DNA from: Cryobacterium sp. HLT2-28
GTDB taxonomy: Bacteria; Actinomycetota; Actinomycetes; Actinomycetales; Microbacteriaceae
Reading direction: 5' to 3'
Length of the DNA stretch: 64,000 bases
Assembly: GCF_004402495.1 (NCBI RefSeq)
Contig: NZ_SOFH01000005.1
Span: forward strand, 1-64,000
The position numbers were made by a program, and so were the translations under genes. Within the stretch, counting starts at the first letter, position 1; every line of letters starts with the position of its first letter. The notes beneath the pieces are model-generated. The model saw nothing but the letters and a program-made list of their open reading frames with translations, was not told where the DNA came from and did not search any database. Of this stretch, positions 42,595-51,592 are shown one piece after another.

Positions 42595-43191
42595 CTAGCC
42601 GGCCGGGGCGACGGACGCGGCGATCGCCTTCGCGCTGCGCTCCAGGAACGACACGATCTCAGCCGAGGGCATCTCGGTATTGAGCGCGCTCTCGATGAGG
42701 ATCTCCTCGACGAAGGCGACCCAGGAGCGCATGGCGATGCGGAGCATGTCGGAATCCGGGAAGCCGAGTTCCAGCAGGACGTCGATGACCCGCTGCCCCT
42801 GCAGGGCTCGGGCCTGGTCGACGACGTCCCGCACCTCCGTGTCACCGCTCGCGACGCCGCGAACGAGGGAGTAGAACGTTCCCCGGTGATCGCGCACGAA
42901 ACGCACGATCCGCTCGAGGGTATCCCGCAGCCGGTCGTCGGGCGGGAGGTCGGCGGACGGCTTCGTCGCACGGAGCATGCTGTCCCTGGCGGTGCGCACG
43001 ACCTCTCGGTGCATCCCCTTCTTCGAGACGAAGTAGTGGAAGAGCAACCCGCGCGACACTCCCGCCTCGGCGGACAGATACTCCATCGTGAGCGATTCCA
43101 GGGGGTGATCGGCGAGCGAGGCCACTCCGATCGACACGAGCTGGGCGCGCCGTTGTTCGGGGCTGAGCCGGGTGCGTCGATCCGCTTGCAT
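42595..43191 (-). CDS. TetR-family regulator next to DUF6230/DUF6114 genes
   Basis: 198 residues. N-terminal helix-turn-helix with S-A-E-A-G-V-S-R-G-L-L-F-H-Y-F is typical TetR, followed by a ligand-binding helical domain. It is transcribed away from the DUF6230/DUF6114 genes across about 200 bases, and a TetR neighbour is common for this pair in actinobacteria. It may repress them or be independent. No strong operator was found; TTATT-N12-AATAA at about 43332-43353 is the only symmetric candidate. Confidence 0.88.
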   Translation of the reverse strand: MQADRRTRLSPEQRRAQLVSIGVASLADHPLESLTMEYLSAEAGVSRGLLFHYFVSKKGMHREVVRTARDSMLRATKPSADLPPDDRLRDTLERIVRFVRDHRGTFYSLVRGVASGDTEVRDVVDQARALQGQRVIDVLLELGFPDSDMLRIAMRSWVAFVEEILIESALNTEMPSAEIVSFLERSAKAIAASVAPAG

Positions 43192-43393
43192 GAGTCGAGC
43201 CTACCGGCCCGGGGGGTCGGTGCCACGGCCGCGCGAGCCCGTGCCGCCGTGTCGGTTTCCGCGCACGCCCCGGCCCCGATGAAGGGCAATTACCCCCATT
43301 CGCGTGACAGATCACCCTGATCCATGCAACTCTTATTAGCATCTTCGTCAATAACGACGAGGCGGCCACCCTGGCCTGGATCAAGGAGGATCT

Positions 43394-43990
43394 ATGACCA
43401 TTTCCCAGCTCACCGGCTCGTATCCCGGCCGGATCGTACTGGCCGCGGTTCCCGTGGCGGTCGCGTCCACCCTGCTGCTGGCGGGGGTCGCCCAGGGCGC
43501 GGTGCCCGTGTCATTCGCGGTGTCCGGCAGCCAGTTCCAGATCAGCGCCTCGCAACTCGACGGCACCGGCTTCTCGCAGTACGCCGGGGTCACCGACGAC
43601 ACGGCCGGCGATCCGCACCAGGTGGCCATCGCCAACATCACCTCCGCGAGCCTGGCCGACCTGTGCCAGTCCGTGGTGACCGACACCCCGCTCGGCAAGG
43701 TCGGCATGCTCATCACGGCGGGCGGCGGCGGCAAGCCGGCGACCGCGACCGACCTGCAGATCGGCATGACCGACCTCAAGGGAGACTCGACCTTCGGTAA
43801 CATCCGCATCGGCGTGGACGCGTCGACGGTCAATACCGCGCCCAAGGGCTCGGCGGGCGATTTCGCCCAGGATGCGGACACCATCAAGATCGCGGGCCTG
43901 CAACAGACCGCCTGGAGCACCCAGGCCTCGGTGTTCACCCTCACGGGCATGCATCTTGAGCTCACGGACGGGTCCAAGGGATGCTTCTGA
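43394..43990 (+). CDS. DUF6230-family secreted/membrane protein
   Basis: 198-residue exported protein. AAGGAGG sits 5 bases before the ATG. A single N-terminal hydrophobic helix (V-P-V-A-V-A-S-T-L-L-L-A-G-V) is followed by a Thr/Ser/Gly-rich beta-type domain (V-S-F-A-V-S-G-S-Q-F-Q-I-S-A) and ends with Cys. The family (often loosely annotated as cholesterol esterase) has no proven function. It is the first of three overlapping genes. Confidence 0.8.
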   Translation: MTISQLTGSYPGRIVLAAVPVAVASTLLLAGVAQGAVPVSFAVSGSQFQISASQLDGTGFSQYAGVTDDTAGDPHQVAIANITSASLADLCQSVVTDTPLGKVGMLITAGGGGKPATATDLQIGMTDLKGDSTFGNIRIGVDASTVNTAPKGSAGDFAQDADTIKIAGLQQTAWSTQASVFTLTGMHLELTDGSKGCF

Positions 43991-44475
43991 CCAGGATTGC
44001 CCGTCCGGACGTGGCCGAGCGCGTGACGACCTCGCCGTGGGCGGCCTTCCGAGCCTGGCGCCGCGGCAGGCCGTTCGCGGGCGGCGTGCTCACCTCGCTG
44101 GCGGGTGTGGAGATGTTCTTCTCCGGCCAGCTCGACGTGGGCAAGATCCACGTGCAGGTCGGAATCGAGGGCCTGCAGGCGACAATCATCCCGCTCCTGC
44201 TCGTGCTGCTCGGCATCCTCGCGGTGACGATGCCAGTGCACCGCATCTTCTACGGTGTGATCGCACTGTCGGTGTCGGTCTACTCCCTGATCGGCGTCAA
44301 CCTCGGCGGGTTCTTCATCGGCATGCTCCTCGGCGCCATCGGCGGGGTACTGACGGTGGCGTGGCTGCCGAGACCGCGTGCACCGCGCCAGCCGGGCGCC
44401 GAAACGCCGGCGTCCGACGCCGACGCCGGGCACTCGCCGGCGGAGCCGCCCCCGCTCGTGCGGCGCCGCCGGTGA
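43981..44475 (+). CDS. DUF6114-family membrane protein
   Basis: 164 residues with four predicted transmembrane helices (L-T-S-L-A-G-V-E-M-F-F, I-I-P-L-L-L-V-L-L-G-I-L-A, F-Y-G-V-I-A-L-S-V-S-V-Y, G-G-F-F-I-G-M-L-L-G-A-I-G-G). R-R-G-R-P-F-A-G-G near residue 28 starts the family domain. It overlaps DUF6230 by 10 bases. Function is unknown; the conserved pairing suggests a two-protein envelope complex. Confidence 0.82.
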   Translation: MLLTRIARPDVAERVTTSPWAAFRAWRRGRPFAGGVLTSLAGVEMFFSGQLDVGKIHVQVGIEGLQATIIPLLLVLLGILAVTMPVHRIFYGVIALSVSVYSLIGVNLGGFFIGMLLGAIGGVLTVAWLPRPRAPRQPGAETPASDADAGHSPAEPPPLVRRRR

Positions 44476-45161
44476 CCGCCGGTACGGGCCGCACCCGCGC
44501 GCCTGGCACCGGGCTGCTCGCCGTCGTCTTCCTCGTCTCGCTGTCCGGGATCGGGGCGGCGCGGGCTCCCGCATCATCCGGATTCTGCCTTCCTCCGCTC
44601 ATGGAGTGCAGTTCCCCCGCTCCCCCGGCACCGCCACCAGCCCCGGTGCCGAGTCCGCTCAGCGACCTGCCCGGAGGCCTCGGCACGGTTCAGGGCACGG
44701 CGCCGCCCGGCCCCGCGGCACCGGCCGCGCCGGCCGTGGCGGATGCCGGCGCTCCCACGTTCACCCTGCCGGCCGCCCAGCTCGGAGGATCGTCGATCTC
44801 CTTCTCCGGGATCACCGCCGTGAGCGTCGTTACCGTTCCGCTCGCCGACGGCAGCCGCACCCCGGTACTCAAGCTCGAGGCCGACGACATCGTCATCGAC
44901 GACTTCCTTCTCGACGTGCGGAAGGCGACCGGCCCGTCCCTGGTCACGAATTCCGGGCGGATGGAGCTGCGCGGCAACGTGAAGGTCTACCTGGACTCCG
45001 TCACCGGAACCCTGCTCGACGGCGCTGCGTTCACGCTCGGCGCGGCCACCCCTCCCCCGGGCGACGAGTTGCCGCCATCGCTGCTCAAGGTGCACCTCGG
45101 TCTCGTCGGAGTGACCGCGAATTCGATCACCCTGACGCCATCCCACCAGCAGATGCACTGA
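44472..45161 (+). CDS. secreted protein, third member of the DUF6230/6114 operon
   Basis: 229 residues. GTG 44472 overlaps the upstream stop (GTGA). It has an N-terminal signal segment, a very Pro-rich linker (about residues 40-95) and a beta-type domain (F-T-L-P-A-A-Q-L-G-G, I-S-F-S-G-I, M-E-L-R-G-N-V-K-V-Y-L-D). The pattern resembles the DUF6230 domain in spacing of small and hydrophobic residues, so it may be a divergent duplicate. No enzyme motif. Confidence 0.65.
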   Translation: MTAGTGRTRAPGTGLLAVVFLVSLSGIGAARAPASSGFCLPPLMECSSPAPPAPPPAPVPSPLSDLPGGLGTVQGTAPPGPAAPAAPAVADAGAPTFTLPAAQLGGSSISFSGITAVSVVTVPLADGSRTPVLKLEADDIVIDDFLLDVRKATGPSLVTNSGRMELRGNVKVYLDSVTGTLLDGAAFTLGAATPPPGDELPPSLLKVHLGLVGVTANSITLTPSHQQMH

Positions 45162-45249
45162 GCCATACCCGCTGCGGCGGCACCGGGGCCGAGGTCATCG
45201 CCCGCGCCTGCCCCCCTGGAGAACACCCGCGGACTCCGACCTCAAGGGA

Positions 45250-45963
45250 TTATTCCGCACGCGCGGGAAGCCGGCGGCCCCTGATCAACAGCCAGAAGAT
45301 CAGCGCCACCTCGCCCACGAAGAGGAACTGGCCGAAGACGGCGGTGAAGCCGTCGACGAGCAGGGTACCGACAGCATCCGCCAGATAGCCCGTTCCGGCC
45401 ACAGAGAGCAGGATGCCGAAGATCCGCGCCATGAACCCCGACCGGTAGGCCAGGTAGCCCACCAGGAGCAGGTGAATACCGAAGAGGCCGAGGCCGGTCA
45501 CCCAGATGGTGGTGAACGCGTCGATCGAGTTGAGCGCAGCGACCGGGTGGTCCAGGAGCGTGTACGCGGTCACGAGCCGACCGATGGCCACCATGAAGAC
45601 GGCGGCGAAGACCACCCGCGCCCAGGCGGCCACCGCCGACACGACCGGGTTCACCGGCCGGAACAGCGCGTACAGCGCACCGGCCACGATGACGTCGAGA
45701 ATCGTCACGACGAACAAGCTTGCGATGCCGGCGAGGAACAGCGGCGCCGACTCGGCGATGTCCCGGGCTGTTCGTTCCGCGTCCCCCGGGGTCACAAGAG
45801 GAACTATGGCGCCGAAGTTGCCCAAGCCCGCCAGCACCGCCATCAGCGCCAGGGCGATTCCCGCGACCAGGCTCGCCATGCGGGGCGGCCAGCCCCTGAA
45901 GTCCACTGTCACGGGGTGTGCTTTCCCGTCGATCTCGCCGGCGGCCTGTCGGATTGCGGTCAT
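45250..45963 (-). CDS. DUF4386-family membrane protein
   Basis: 237 residues with about six transmembrane helices, beginning A-S-L-V-A-G-I-A-L-A-L and ending L-I-F-W-L-L-I-R-G-R-R. The L-F-R-P-V-N-P and G-L-G-L-F-G-I-H-L-L-L-V-G motifs are typical of DUF4386. The ATG at 45963 is preferred over one 12 bases upstream because GGAG then lies 8 bases before it. Function unknown. A palindromic operator-like element lies upstream (45986-46000). Its message runs away from the DHA2 exporter gene. Confidence 0.85.
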   Translation of the reverse strand: MTAIRQAAGEIDGKAHPVTVDFRGWPPRMASLVAGIALALMAVLAGLGNFGAIVPLVTPGDAERTARDIAESAPLFLAGIASLFVVTILDVIVAGALYALFRPVNPVVSAVAAWARVVFAAVFMVAIGRLVTAYTLLDHPVAALNSIDAFTTIWVTGLGLFGIHLLLVGYLAYRSGFMARIFGILLSVAGTGYLADAVGTLLVDGFTAVFGQFLFVGEVALIFWLLIRGRRLPARAE

Positions 45964-45985
45964 CGTAATCTCCATCTCCTGATAA

Positions 45986-46000
45986 ACTTATGTTGTAAGT
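45986..46000. promoter_or_regulatory. inverted repeat ACTTA-N5-TAAGT before DUF4386 gene
   Basis: A perfect 5-bp inverted repeat in an AT-rich stretch lies 23 bases upstream of the DUF4386 ATG. It resembles a MarR/TetR/MerR-type operator. The nearby TetR (47537) has a different palindrome, so a different regulator is likely. Confidence 0.4.
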
Positions 46001-46034
46001 AAAATACCGCTACGCCGTAAGCGTGTCAACCGGC

Positions 46035-47462
46035 TCAGTGCATGAACCGGGGAGTATCGGTGGCCGGCTTCCCGGCCGGCACAAGCAGCAGCGATGCCAG
46101 GGCGGCCGCGGCCGCGGCGACTCCCGCGGTCACAAAGGCCGCCACGAACCCGTCGACGGTCCGCGGTGAGGCGAGACTGCTCGCGGCGACGACGGACAGG
46201 GTTGCGACACCGAGTGCGGCGCCGAGTTCGTGGAAAGTGTTGATCACCGCAGAGGTGATCCCCAGCTCGTCCGGCTGCGCCTGCGACATCGCGGTCGTCG
46301 TGGCAGCGACGAAGGATGCTCCCAGACCCACGGCCGCGACGCTGACGCCGGTGATCAGGAGCGGGACCACGTCCACGGTGAGCGCCGCCATCCCCGTGCC
46401 GATCGCGGCGAACACGAAGGCGCTCGTCGCAACCGCTCGGCCGCCGGCATGGGAGACCAGTCGCCCAGACCGGTGGGCCCCGGCGAGGGTGGCCAGGGCG
46501 ACCGGAAGGAAGGCCAGCCCGGACACCAGCGGCGACCATCCATGGTGGTTTTGGAGAATGAAGGACAACAGGAAGAAGCTGCCGACGAGCAGCGCGCTCG
46601 CGGCGAGCATGACCACGATCCCCGCCCGCACCGGGCGCCGGGCCAGGATTTCGAGATCAAGCAGCGGATCAGCAACTGTGCGTTCGCGCACGATGAACAG
46701 CGCGAACAGCACCACTGCCGCGATGATCAGGGCAATCCCGCCCACTGGCTGCCGCGTGTCGCCGATGCTGGTGATTCCGTAGATCAGGCTGCCCACGCCC
46801 AGCGTCACGAGGACCGCGCCGACCAGGTCCATCCGCCGATCGGAGCGGAGAACCGTCACGGCCGGAACGACGAGGGGAAGCACAATGGCCACGACAACAC
46901 CGACGGGGATGTTGATGAAGAAGATCCAGCGCCAGCCCGGCCCGTCGGTGAGGAGACCGCCCACGAGGACGCCGGCGGCCGCGCCGACGGCCCCGACGGC
47001 GCCCCAGATGGCCAGCGCGCGGTGACGCTCCGCCCCGGCGAATCTCCTGGTCACGGTGGCCAGGGCGGAGGGAGAAAGCAACGCCGCGCCGATGCCCTGA
47101 CCTGCTCGCGCGAGCAGGAGGGCCGCCACAGAACCGGCGAAACCCGCGAGGAGTGACGAGACGGTGAAGAGAATCAGACCGACCAGGAAGACGCGCCGGG
47201 AGCCCAGGAGATCAGATAGCCTGCCTCCGAACAGCAGGAGACCACCGAAGGGAATGACATAGGCGGTGATCGCCCAACTGGCGGAGCCGCTGTCGAGGCC
47301 CAGTTCCCCCGCAATCTGCGGCAACGCGATATTGATGACGGTGATGTCGAGGATGAGCATGAACTGGGCCGCACAGAGCAGCAGCAGGGCAAGCCAGCGC
47401 CCCCGCCCTGGCGCCGCCTGGGTTTGCGGGTGGATGCGCTGCACAAACGATGGATGCGACAT
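46035..47462 (-). CDS. DHA2-family multidrug exporter (MFS, 14 TM)
   Basis: 475-residue major-facilitator exporter of the DHA2 type. Motif C-like L-D-I-T-V-I-N-I-A-L-P in helix 1, G-G-R-L-S-D-L-L-G-S-R-R after helix 2 and A-R-A-G-Q-G-I-G-A-A in helix 4 are typical. About fourteen helices. ATG 47462 follows TTAGGAGG. It is divergent from the TetR regulator at 47537, with the operator between them, a classical drug-sensing pair. Confidence 0.9.
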   Translation of the reverse strand: MSHPSFVQRIHPQTQAAPGRGRWLALLLLCAAQFMLILDITVINIALPQIAGELGLDSGSASWAITAYVIPFGGLLLFGGRLSDLLGSRRVFLVGLILFTVSSLLAGFAGSVAALLLARAGQGIGAALLSPSALATVTRRFAGAERHRALAIWGAVGAVGAAAGVLVGGLLTDGPGWRWIFFINIPVGVVVAIVLPLVVPAVTVLRSDRRMDLVGAVLVTLGVGSLIYGITSIGDTRQPVGGIALIIAAVVLFALFIVRERTVADPLLDLEILARRPVRAGIVVMLAASALLVGSFFLLSFILQNHHGWSPLVSGLAFLPVALATLAGAHRSGRLVSHAGGRAVATSAFVFAAIGTGMAALTVDVVPLLITGVSVAAVGLGASFVAATTTAMSQAQPDELGITSAVINTFHELGAALGVATLSVVAASSLASPRTVDGFVAAFVTAGVAAAAAALASLLLVPAGKPATDTPRFMH

Positions 47463-47511
47463 GAGTCCTCCTAAATCAAACATTAATGTACGAGATACTA
47501 TAACCCCAACA

Positions 47512-47526
47512 TATCTGTTTGAGATA
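47512..47526. promoter_or_regulatory. TetR operator TATCT-N5-AGATA
   Basis: Perfect inverted repeat TATCT-GTTTG-AGATA between the exporter and TetR genes, 10 bases before the TetR ATG. A third half-site (AGATA at 47493-47497) precedes it. Confidence 0.65.
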
Positions 47527-47536
47527 GAGTGATGTC

Positions 47537-48142
47537 ATGACCACAGCAACGGCAGATCGCCCCCCCCGAGCCGACTCCCAGCGAAATCGCGCGGCGATCC
47601 TCGACGCGGCCCTGTCCTGTCTGGCGGCGAACCCGCGGGCGAGCATGGCAGAGATCGCCCAATCCGCCGGAGTCGGGCGAGTGACTCTTTACGGCCACTT
47701 CTCATCTCGCACGGAACTCATCGAGGCCGCCGCCGCCCAGACCATGCACCGCGCCGAAGCCCGGCTCGCCCCACTGGACCTGAACGGAGATCCCCGCGAG
47801 GCACTGGAGCTGCTCGTCACCTCCTCCTGGCGGATCGTCGACGACTCCCGCGGGATCATCGCCGCCGCAGAGGCCGAACTGGGCACCGACCGCGTCCGCG
47901 ACCACCACGACGAATCCATGCACCGGGTGCAGCGGCTGATCGAGCGGGGCCAGGCCGCCGGGGTCTTCCGCACCGACCAGCCCGTCGAATGGCTCACCGC
48001 GTGCTACTTCGCGATAGTCCACGGCGCGGCCGCCGAGATCCGAGCCGGACGCCTGAACGAAACCCAGGCGGCCGCGTTCCTTCCCGCCACCATCCTTGCC
48101 CTCGTCACGGAACCGGCGGAGCGGCTGCCGCGCGCGGATTGA
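47537..48142 (+). CDS. TetR-family repressor of the adjacent exporter
   Basis: 201 residues. The helix-turn-helix has S-M-A-E-I-A-Q-S-A-G-V-G-R-V-T-L-Y-G-H-F-S-S-R in the canonical place; the rest is the helical effector domain. ATG 47537 lies 10 bases downstream of the palindrome, so autorepression is expected, together with repression of the divergent DHA2 exporter. Ligand unknown. Confidence 0.92.
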   Translation: MTTATADRPPRADSQRNRAAILDAALSCLAANPRASMAEIAQSAGVGRVTLYGHFSSRTELIEAAAAQTMHRAEARLAPLDLNGDPREALELLVTSSWRIVDDSRGIIAAAEAELGTDRVRDHHDESMHRVQRLIERGQAAGVFRTDQPVEWLTACYFAIVHGAAAEIRAGRLNETQAAAFLPATILALVTEPAERLPRAD

Positions 48143-48225
48143 AAGAGCCCGCTCCCCCCGCCCGGACCCTCCGATCGACCGGCCTGCTACAGCAGCGTTG
48201 CGACGGCAGGGGGCAGAATGGGGGT

Positions 48226-48546
48226 ATGAAAGCCGAGATTCTCTATATCCCCGACTGCCCGAACTCGGCCGCTGCCGGGGTCGCACTCCGGGACGCGTTG
48301 AACGAGACCGGGCACTCCGACGTCGTGATCGATTTTCACCTGCTGACCTCCAGCGATGAGGCCGCGCAGGTTCCGTTTGCCGGGTCGCCGACGATTCTGC
48401 TGGACGGAGTCGATGCATTCCCGCCGCGTGCGCAGGTCACCGACCTTGCCTGCCGGGTCTATCGAACCGACCAGGGACCAGCCGCAGTGCCCTCGGCGAA
48501 CGACCTCATCGACGTGATCCGCGAACGATCGGGCACCGCGCGCTGA
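48226..48546 (+). CDS. small thioredoxin-like protein
   Basis: 106 residues with a thioredoxin-like beta-alpha fold: L-Y-I-P-D-C-P-N-S (C-x-x-S active site), then V-P-F-A-G-S-P-T-I-L-L-D-G, the cis-Pro loop. Proteins of this kind are often found beside mercury or redox genes. GGGGGT precedes ATG 48226. It follows the TetR gene by 84 bases on the same strand. Confidence 0.75.
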   Translation: MKAEILYIPDCPNSAAAGVALRDALNETGHSDVVIDFHLLTSSDEAAQVPFAGSPTILLDGVDAFPPRAQVTDLACRVYRTDQGPAAVPSANDLIDVIRERSGTAR

Positions 48547-48637
48547 TTCTGCTGTTCAGGTCCCCGTCACCAGGCGGACACTTCGGGCGACTTGTCTGGT
48601 CTGCGGGTTGGGCACAGGCCCCCACAAGGAGGACACG

Positions 48638-50218
48638 ATGAAGTACACGAAAATCGGTGTGACCACGGCAGTGGGCCTGGGACTCGGCCTGGCGGTTCTC
48701 ACCGCAGCCACGCTTCCTGCGACCGCAACCCCGGACACCCCCAAAGCCGGCGTCGCAGCGAACTCCGCCTTCGGCATCCAGAACAATGTTCTCGCCGCGG
48801 GCCTTGAGCAGAGCCCGGTGGCCTACGGCCAACTGCCGTTGACCAATCCGAACGGCGGAATCTCGCACTACGGCTACAACACCTCCAACGGCGGTCCGCT
48901 GACCCAGGATGCGAAAGAGGCGTTCAAGACCGAGCCGGACAAGAACGTCTACCTCAACTTCGGCGGGAAGCACTACCTGTTCCAGGGTCACGAGGGAGGA
49001 CCGCAGGGGTACGTCACCCGGGTCAACCTTGACGAAAAGGACCTCGCCAAGCGGGTCACCCTGATTGCCGACACCCGGTCCGACGGGGCCGCCGTTCCCA
49101 CCTTCGACGGCATCACCTGGGATCCGTTCACCCACCAGCTCCTCCTGGCCGCTGAGGCCGCGGCACCGAAGGGTGGCGTCTTCGGCATCACCCTCGACGA
49201 CAACGGCGACCCGGTCGACGGCAAGATCGTCCCCCTCCCGGCGCTCGGTTCCGGCGGCTATGAGGGCATCCAAAATGACTCAGCAGGCAATGTCTGGCTG
49301 GTCGAGGACATCGGCGGCGCCAAGTCTGCCGGCGGCAAAGTGCCCAACAGCTACGTCTACCGGTTCACGCCGACGAAGGCGGGCGACCTGTCCACCGGCA
49401 CCCTGCAGGCCCTGCAGGTCAGCCGCACCGACGGCTCCGCAGTCACGGCCGAACAGTTGGCGGACAACCCGTCCGACCAGTTCGTCACCGACCTGCACAG
49501 CTACGGTGCATCGTTCGATACGAAGTGGGTCACGGTCACCCCTGGCGCCGACAACGGCGCGACCGCCGCGGCGGCCGCGGCCGGCGCGACCCCGTTCAAG
49601 CGCCCCGAGAACGGCGTCTTCCGCCCGGGCACCAAGTTCGGCGAGTTCTACTTCACCGAGACCGGGGACACCGACACGCGCAGCACCCTCCCCGGAGCCT
49701 ATGGCGGCGTGTTCCGCCTGAGCCAGTCCTCGCCGACCGCGCAGACCGGCAAACTGTCCCCTGTCTTCCTCGGCGACGTCGAACACACGGGCCTGGACAA
49801 CATCCAGTTCGCGACCAGGGACAAGCTGCTCGTGGTGGAAGATGCCGGCGACTTGCTGCACACCCAGCGCGACGCCCTCGACTCCGGCTACCTGCTGGAC
49901 CTGGCCAGGAACGGCAAGAAGGGTCCGGAAGCCGTGCGCTGGCTGGCCGAGGGCCGCGACGCCTCCGCGACCTACGATCACAACACCAGCCCCGGCTACA
50001 ACGACGGTGACAACGAGATCACGGGCATCCACGTCTCAAACGGCGACGCAACGGCCGAGGGAATCCTCGGCGCCCAGATCCCGCAGCTGATGACCGGCGA
50101 ATGGCGCACGTTCTGGACCCAGCAGCACGGCGACAATGTGACCTGGGAGTTGCACACCGCGGCCGACGCGGACTCGCACGGCGCCGACCGGCACGACGGC
50201 AAGAACGACCGGGACTAG
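48638..50218 (+). CDS. PhoX-like secreted phosphatase (DUF839)
   Basis: 526-residue exported protein with a Sec-type signal (no twin Arg), then a DUF839/PhoX-like beta-propeller. Features are G-G-Y-E-G-I-Q, W-L-V-E-D-I-G-G, Y-F-T-E-T-G-D-T-D-T-R, G-L-D-N-I-Q-F and L-V-V-E-D, the acidic Ca/Fe-binding positions of PhoX. It would hydrolyse phosphate monoesters outside the cell with calcium/iron. AAGGAGG precedes ATG 48638. Somewhat shorter than typical PhoX (about 600-700). The C-terminus is His/Asp-rich (H-G-A-D-R-H-D-G-K). Confidence 0.83.
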   Translation: MKYTKIGVTTAVGLGLGLAVLTAATLPATATPDTPKAGVAANSAFGIQNNVLAAGLEQSPVAYGQLPLTNPNGGISHYGYNTSNGGPLTQDAKEAFKTEPDKNVYLNFGGKHYLFQGHEGGPQGYVTRVNLDEKDLAKRVTLIADTRSDGAAVPTFDGITWDPFTHQLLLAAEAAAPKGGVFGITLDDNGDPVDGKIVPLPALGSGGYEGIQNDSAGNVWLVEDIGGAKSAGGKVPNSYVYRFTPTKAGDLSTGTLQALQVSRTDGSAVTAEQLADNPSDQFVTDLHSYGASFDTKWVTVTPGADNGATAAAAAAGATPFKRPENGVFRPGTKFGEFYFTETGDTDTRSTLPGAYGGVFRLSQSSPTAQTGKLSPVFLGDVEHTGLDNIQFATRDKLLVVEDAGDLLHTQRDALDSGYLLDLARNGKKGPEAVRWLAEGRDASATYDHNTSPGYNDGDNEITGIHVSNGDATAEGILGAQIPQLMTGEWRTFWTQQHGDNVTWELHTAADADSHGADRHDGKNDRD

Positions 50219-50250
50219 GCGCCGCCCAGCCCGCTCCCCACGATTAGGAC

Positions 50251-50283
50251 GATGCCCCGGTTGCCGCCAGCGACCGGGGCATC
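50251..50283. terminator. bidirectional hairpin terminator
   Basis: GATGCCCCGGT (50251-50261) pairs exactly with ACCGGGGCATC (50273-50283), an 11-bp stem with 11-base loop between the convergent PhoX-like and DyP peroxidase genes. Confidence 0.75.
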
Positions 50284-50365
50284 GCTCTGCGCCGGGCAAT
50301 CGACCCCGACGATCCGGCGGCGACGAAGTCGGGCGACACTGGTGCCGATCGCGGCGGCGAAGGCG

Positions 50366-51592
50366 CTAGAAGAGAGTGTCACCGATGTAACCGCCGGGCG
50401 AACACCCCGGCGGGATCGCGAACACGGCGGACCCGATCGGGGTGGTCCACTGGTTGAGCAGGTCGAGTGTGTCGAGGCGCTGCTGGAGGGGAACGAATTG
50501 ACGGTCCACGTCGGACTGGAACGAGACGAAAAGGAGGCCGGAGTTGGAAACGCCCTCCCCGGCGGGCACCTCGTCGTAGTTGTAGCCGCGCCGGACGATC
50601 CGCTCCGCCCTGTTCTCCGACCGGGCACGCCGCAGGTGGGAGTACTCGGGAATGATCGGGAACCCGAGCGGTGTCGTCGCCGTGAGATCCGGTTCGTCTT
50701 GTTCCTTCGTGCCGGTCAGCGGCGCCCCCGTGGCCAGTGTCCGACCGAGAGCGGATTCGCGGCCGGCGCGGTCGAGCCTGTCCCATTTGTCGAGGTCCAT
50801 GCTGATCCGGCGGAGCACGAAGCCCGTGCCTCCGGCCAGCCAGCCCGGGTTGTCGGCGGTCGCCCAGACCAGCCGCTCGAAATCGTCCGTGCCGGGGACC
50901 GGGTTCACGGTGCCATCGACCTGGCCGAACAGGTTTCGCATCGTCGTTCCCGGCTTCTCGGAGCCCGATGCTCGCCGGAACCCGGTCTGAACCCAGTGGA
51001 TCGTGGCAAAGGAACGCAGGTCTTTGAGGAGCATCCGGGTCGAGTGCGCAATCGTGACCGGATCGTCGGCGGCGACCTGGATCAGGAGATCGCCGCCGCT
51101 CCACGCCGGGTCGAGCCGGTCGACGCCGAAGGCGGGCAGGGGCCGCAGCCAACCGGGCGCCTCCCCCGCCGCGCGTGACACCAGGCCGGGTCCGAAGCCG
51201 AAGGTGATGGTCAGGCGCGCGGGGGTGACCGCGAGTTCGGGCTCGGAGTCGGCCAGTGCGCCCTCGCCCTGGGTGAGGCGGGCCGCGTCCCCGGTCAGGA
51301 TGCGCATCATCCGGGTGAGCGCAGCGCGGTCGACGGTGTCGCGCAGGTTCAGCGCGACCAGGCTGGCGTGGGCCTGGGGCGGTGTCTCGATGCCTGCCTG
51401 GTGGAGGCCGAAGAAGTGCACGGTCTCCGCGCCGTTGAGCGGCACAACAACGGCTGACGACGACGCTCCGGCTTTGCCGGCGAGATCGATGCCGACGGCT
51501 CCGGCCGCGCCGATTCCCGCGGCGGCACCGCCCAGGAGGAGGTGCCGTCTACTGAGTCCCCGAGCCGTCGATGGCTGCTGGCCGGCGGTCAT
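50366..51592 (-). CDS. DyP-type peroxidase (EfeB-like), Tat-exported
   Basis: 408-residue DyP peroxidase. The twin-Arg signal is S-R-R-H-L-L-L-G-G. The heme-site motif G-x-x-D-G is G-Q-V-D-G-T, the proximal His region is near H-S-T-R-M-L-L, and P-E-Y-S-H-L-R-R-A-R is conserved in EfeB. It removes peroxide and may oxidise iron or copper outside the membrane. Start overlaps the PCuAC stop (TAATG). There is no efeU or efeO, so it belongs to the copper-type operon, not to the EfeUOB iron system. Confidence 0.9.
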   Translation of the reverse strand: MTAGQQPSTARGLSRRHLLLGGAAAGIGAAGAVGIDLAGKAGASSSAVVVPLNGAETVHFFGLHQAGIETPPQAHASLVALNLRDTVDRAALTRMMRILTGDAARLTQGEGALADSEPELAVTPARLTITFGFGPGLVSRAAGEAPGWLRPLPAFGVDRLDPAWSGGDLLIQVAADDPVTIAHSTRMLLKDLRSFATIHWVQTGFRRASGSEKPGTTMRNLFGQVDGTVNPVPGTDDFERLVWATADNPGWLAGGTGFVLRRISMDLDKWDRLDRAGRESALGRTLATGAPLTGTKEQDEPDLTATTPLGFPIIPEYSHLRRARSENRAERIVRRGYNYDEVPAGEGVSNSGLLFVSFQSDVDRQFVPLQQRLDTLDLLNQWTTPIGSAVFAIPPGCSPGGYIGDTLF

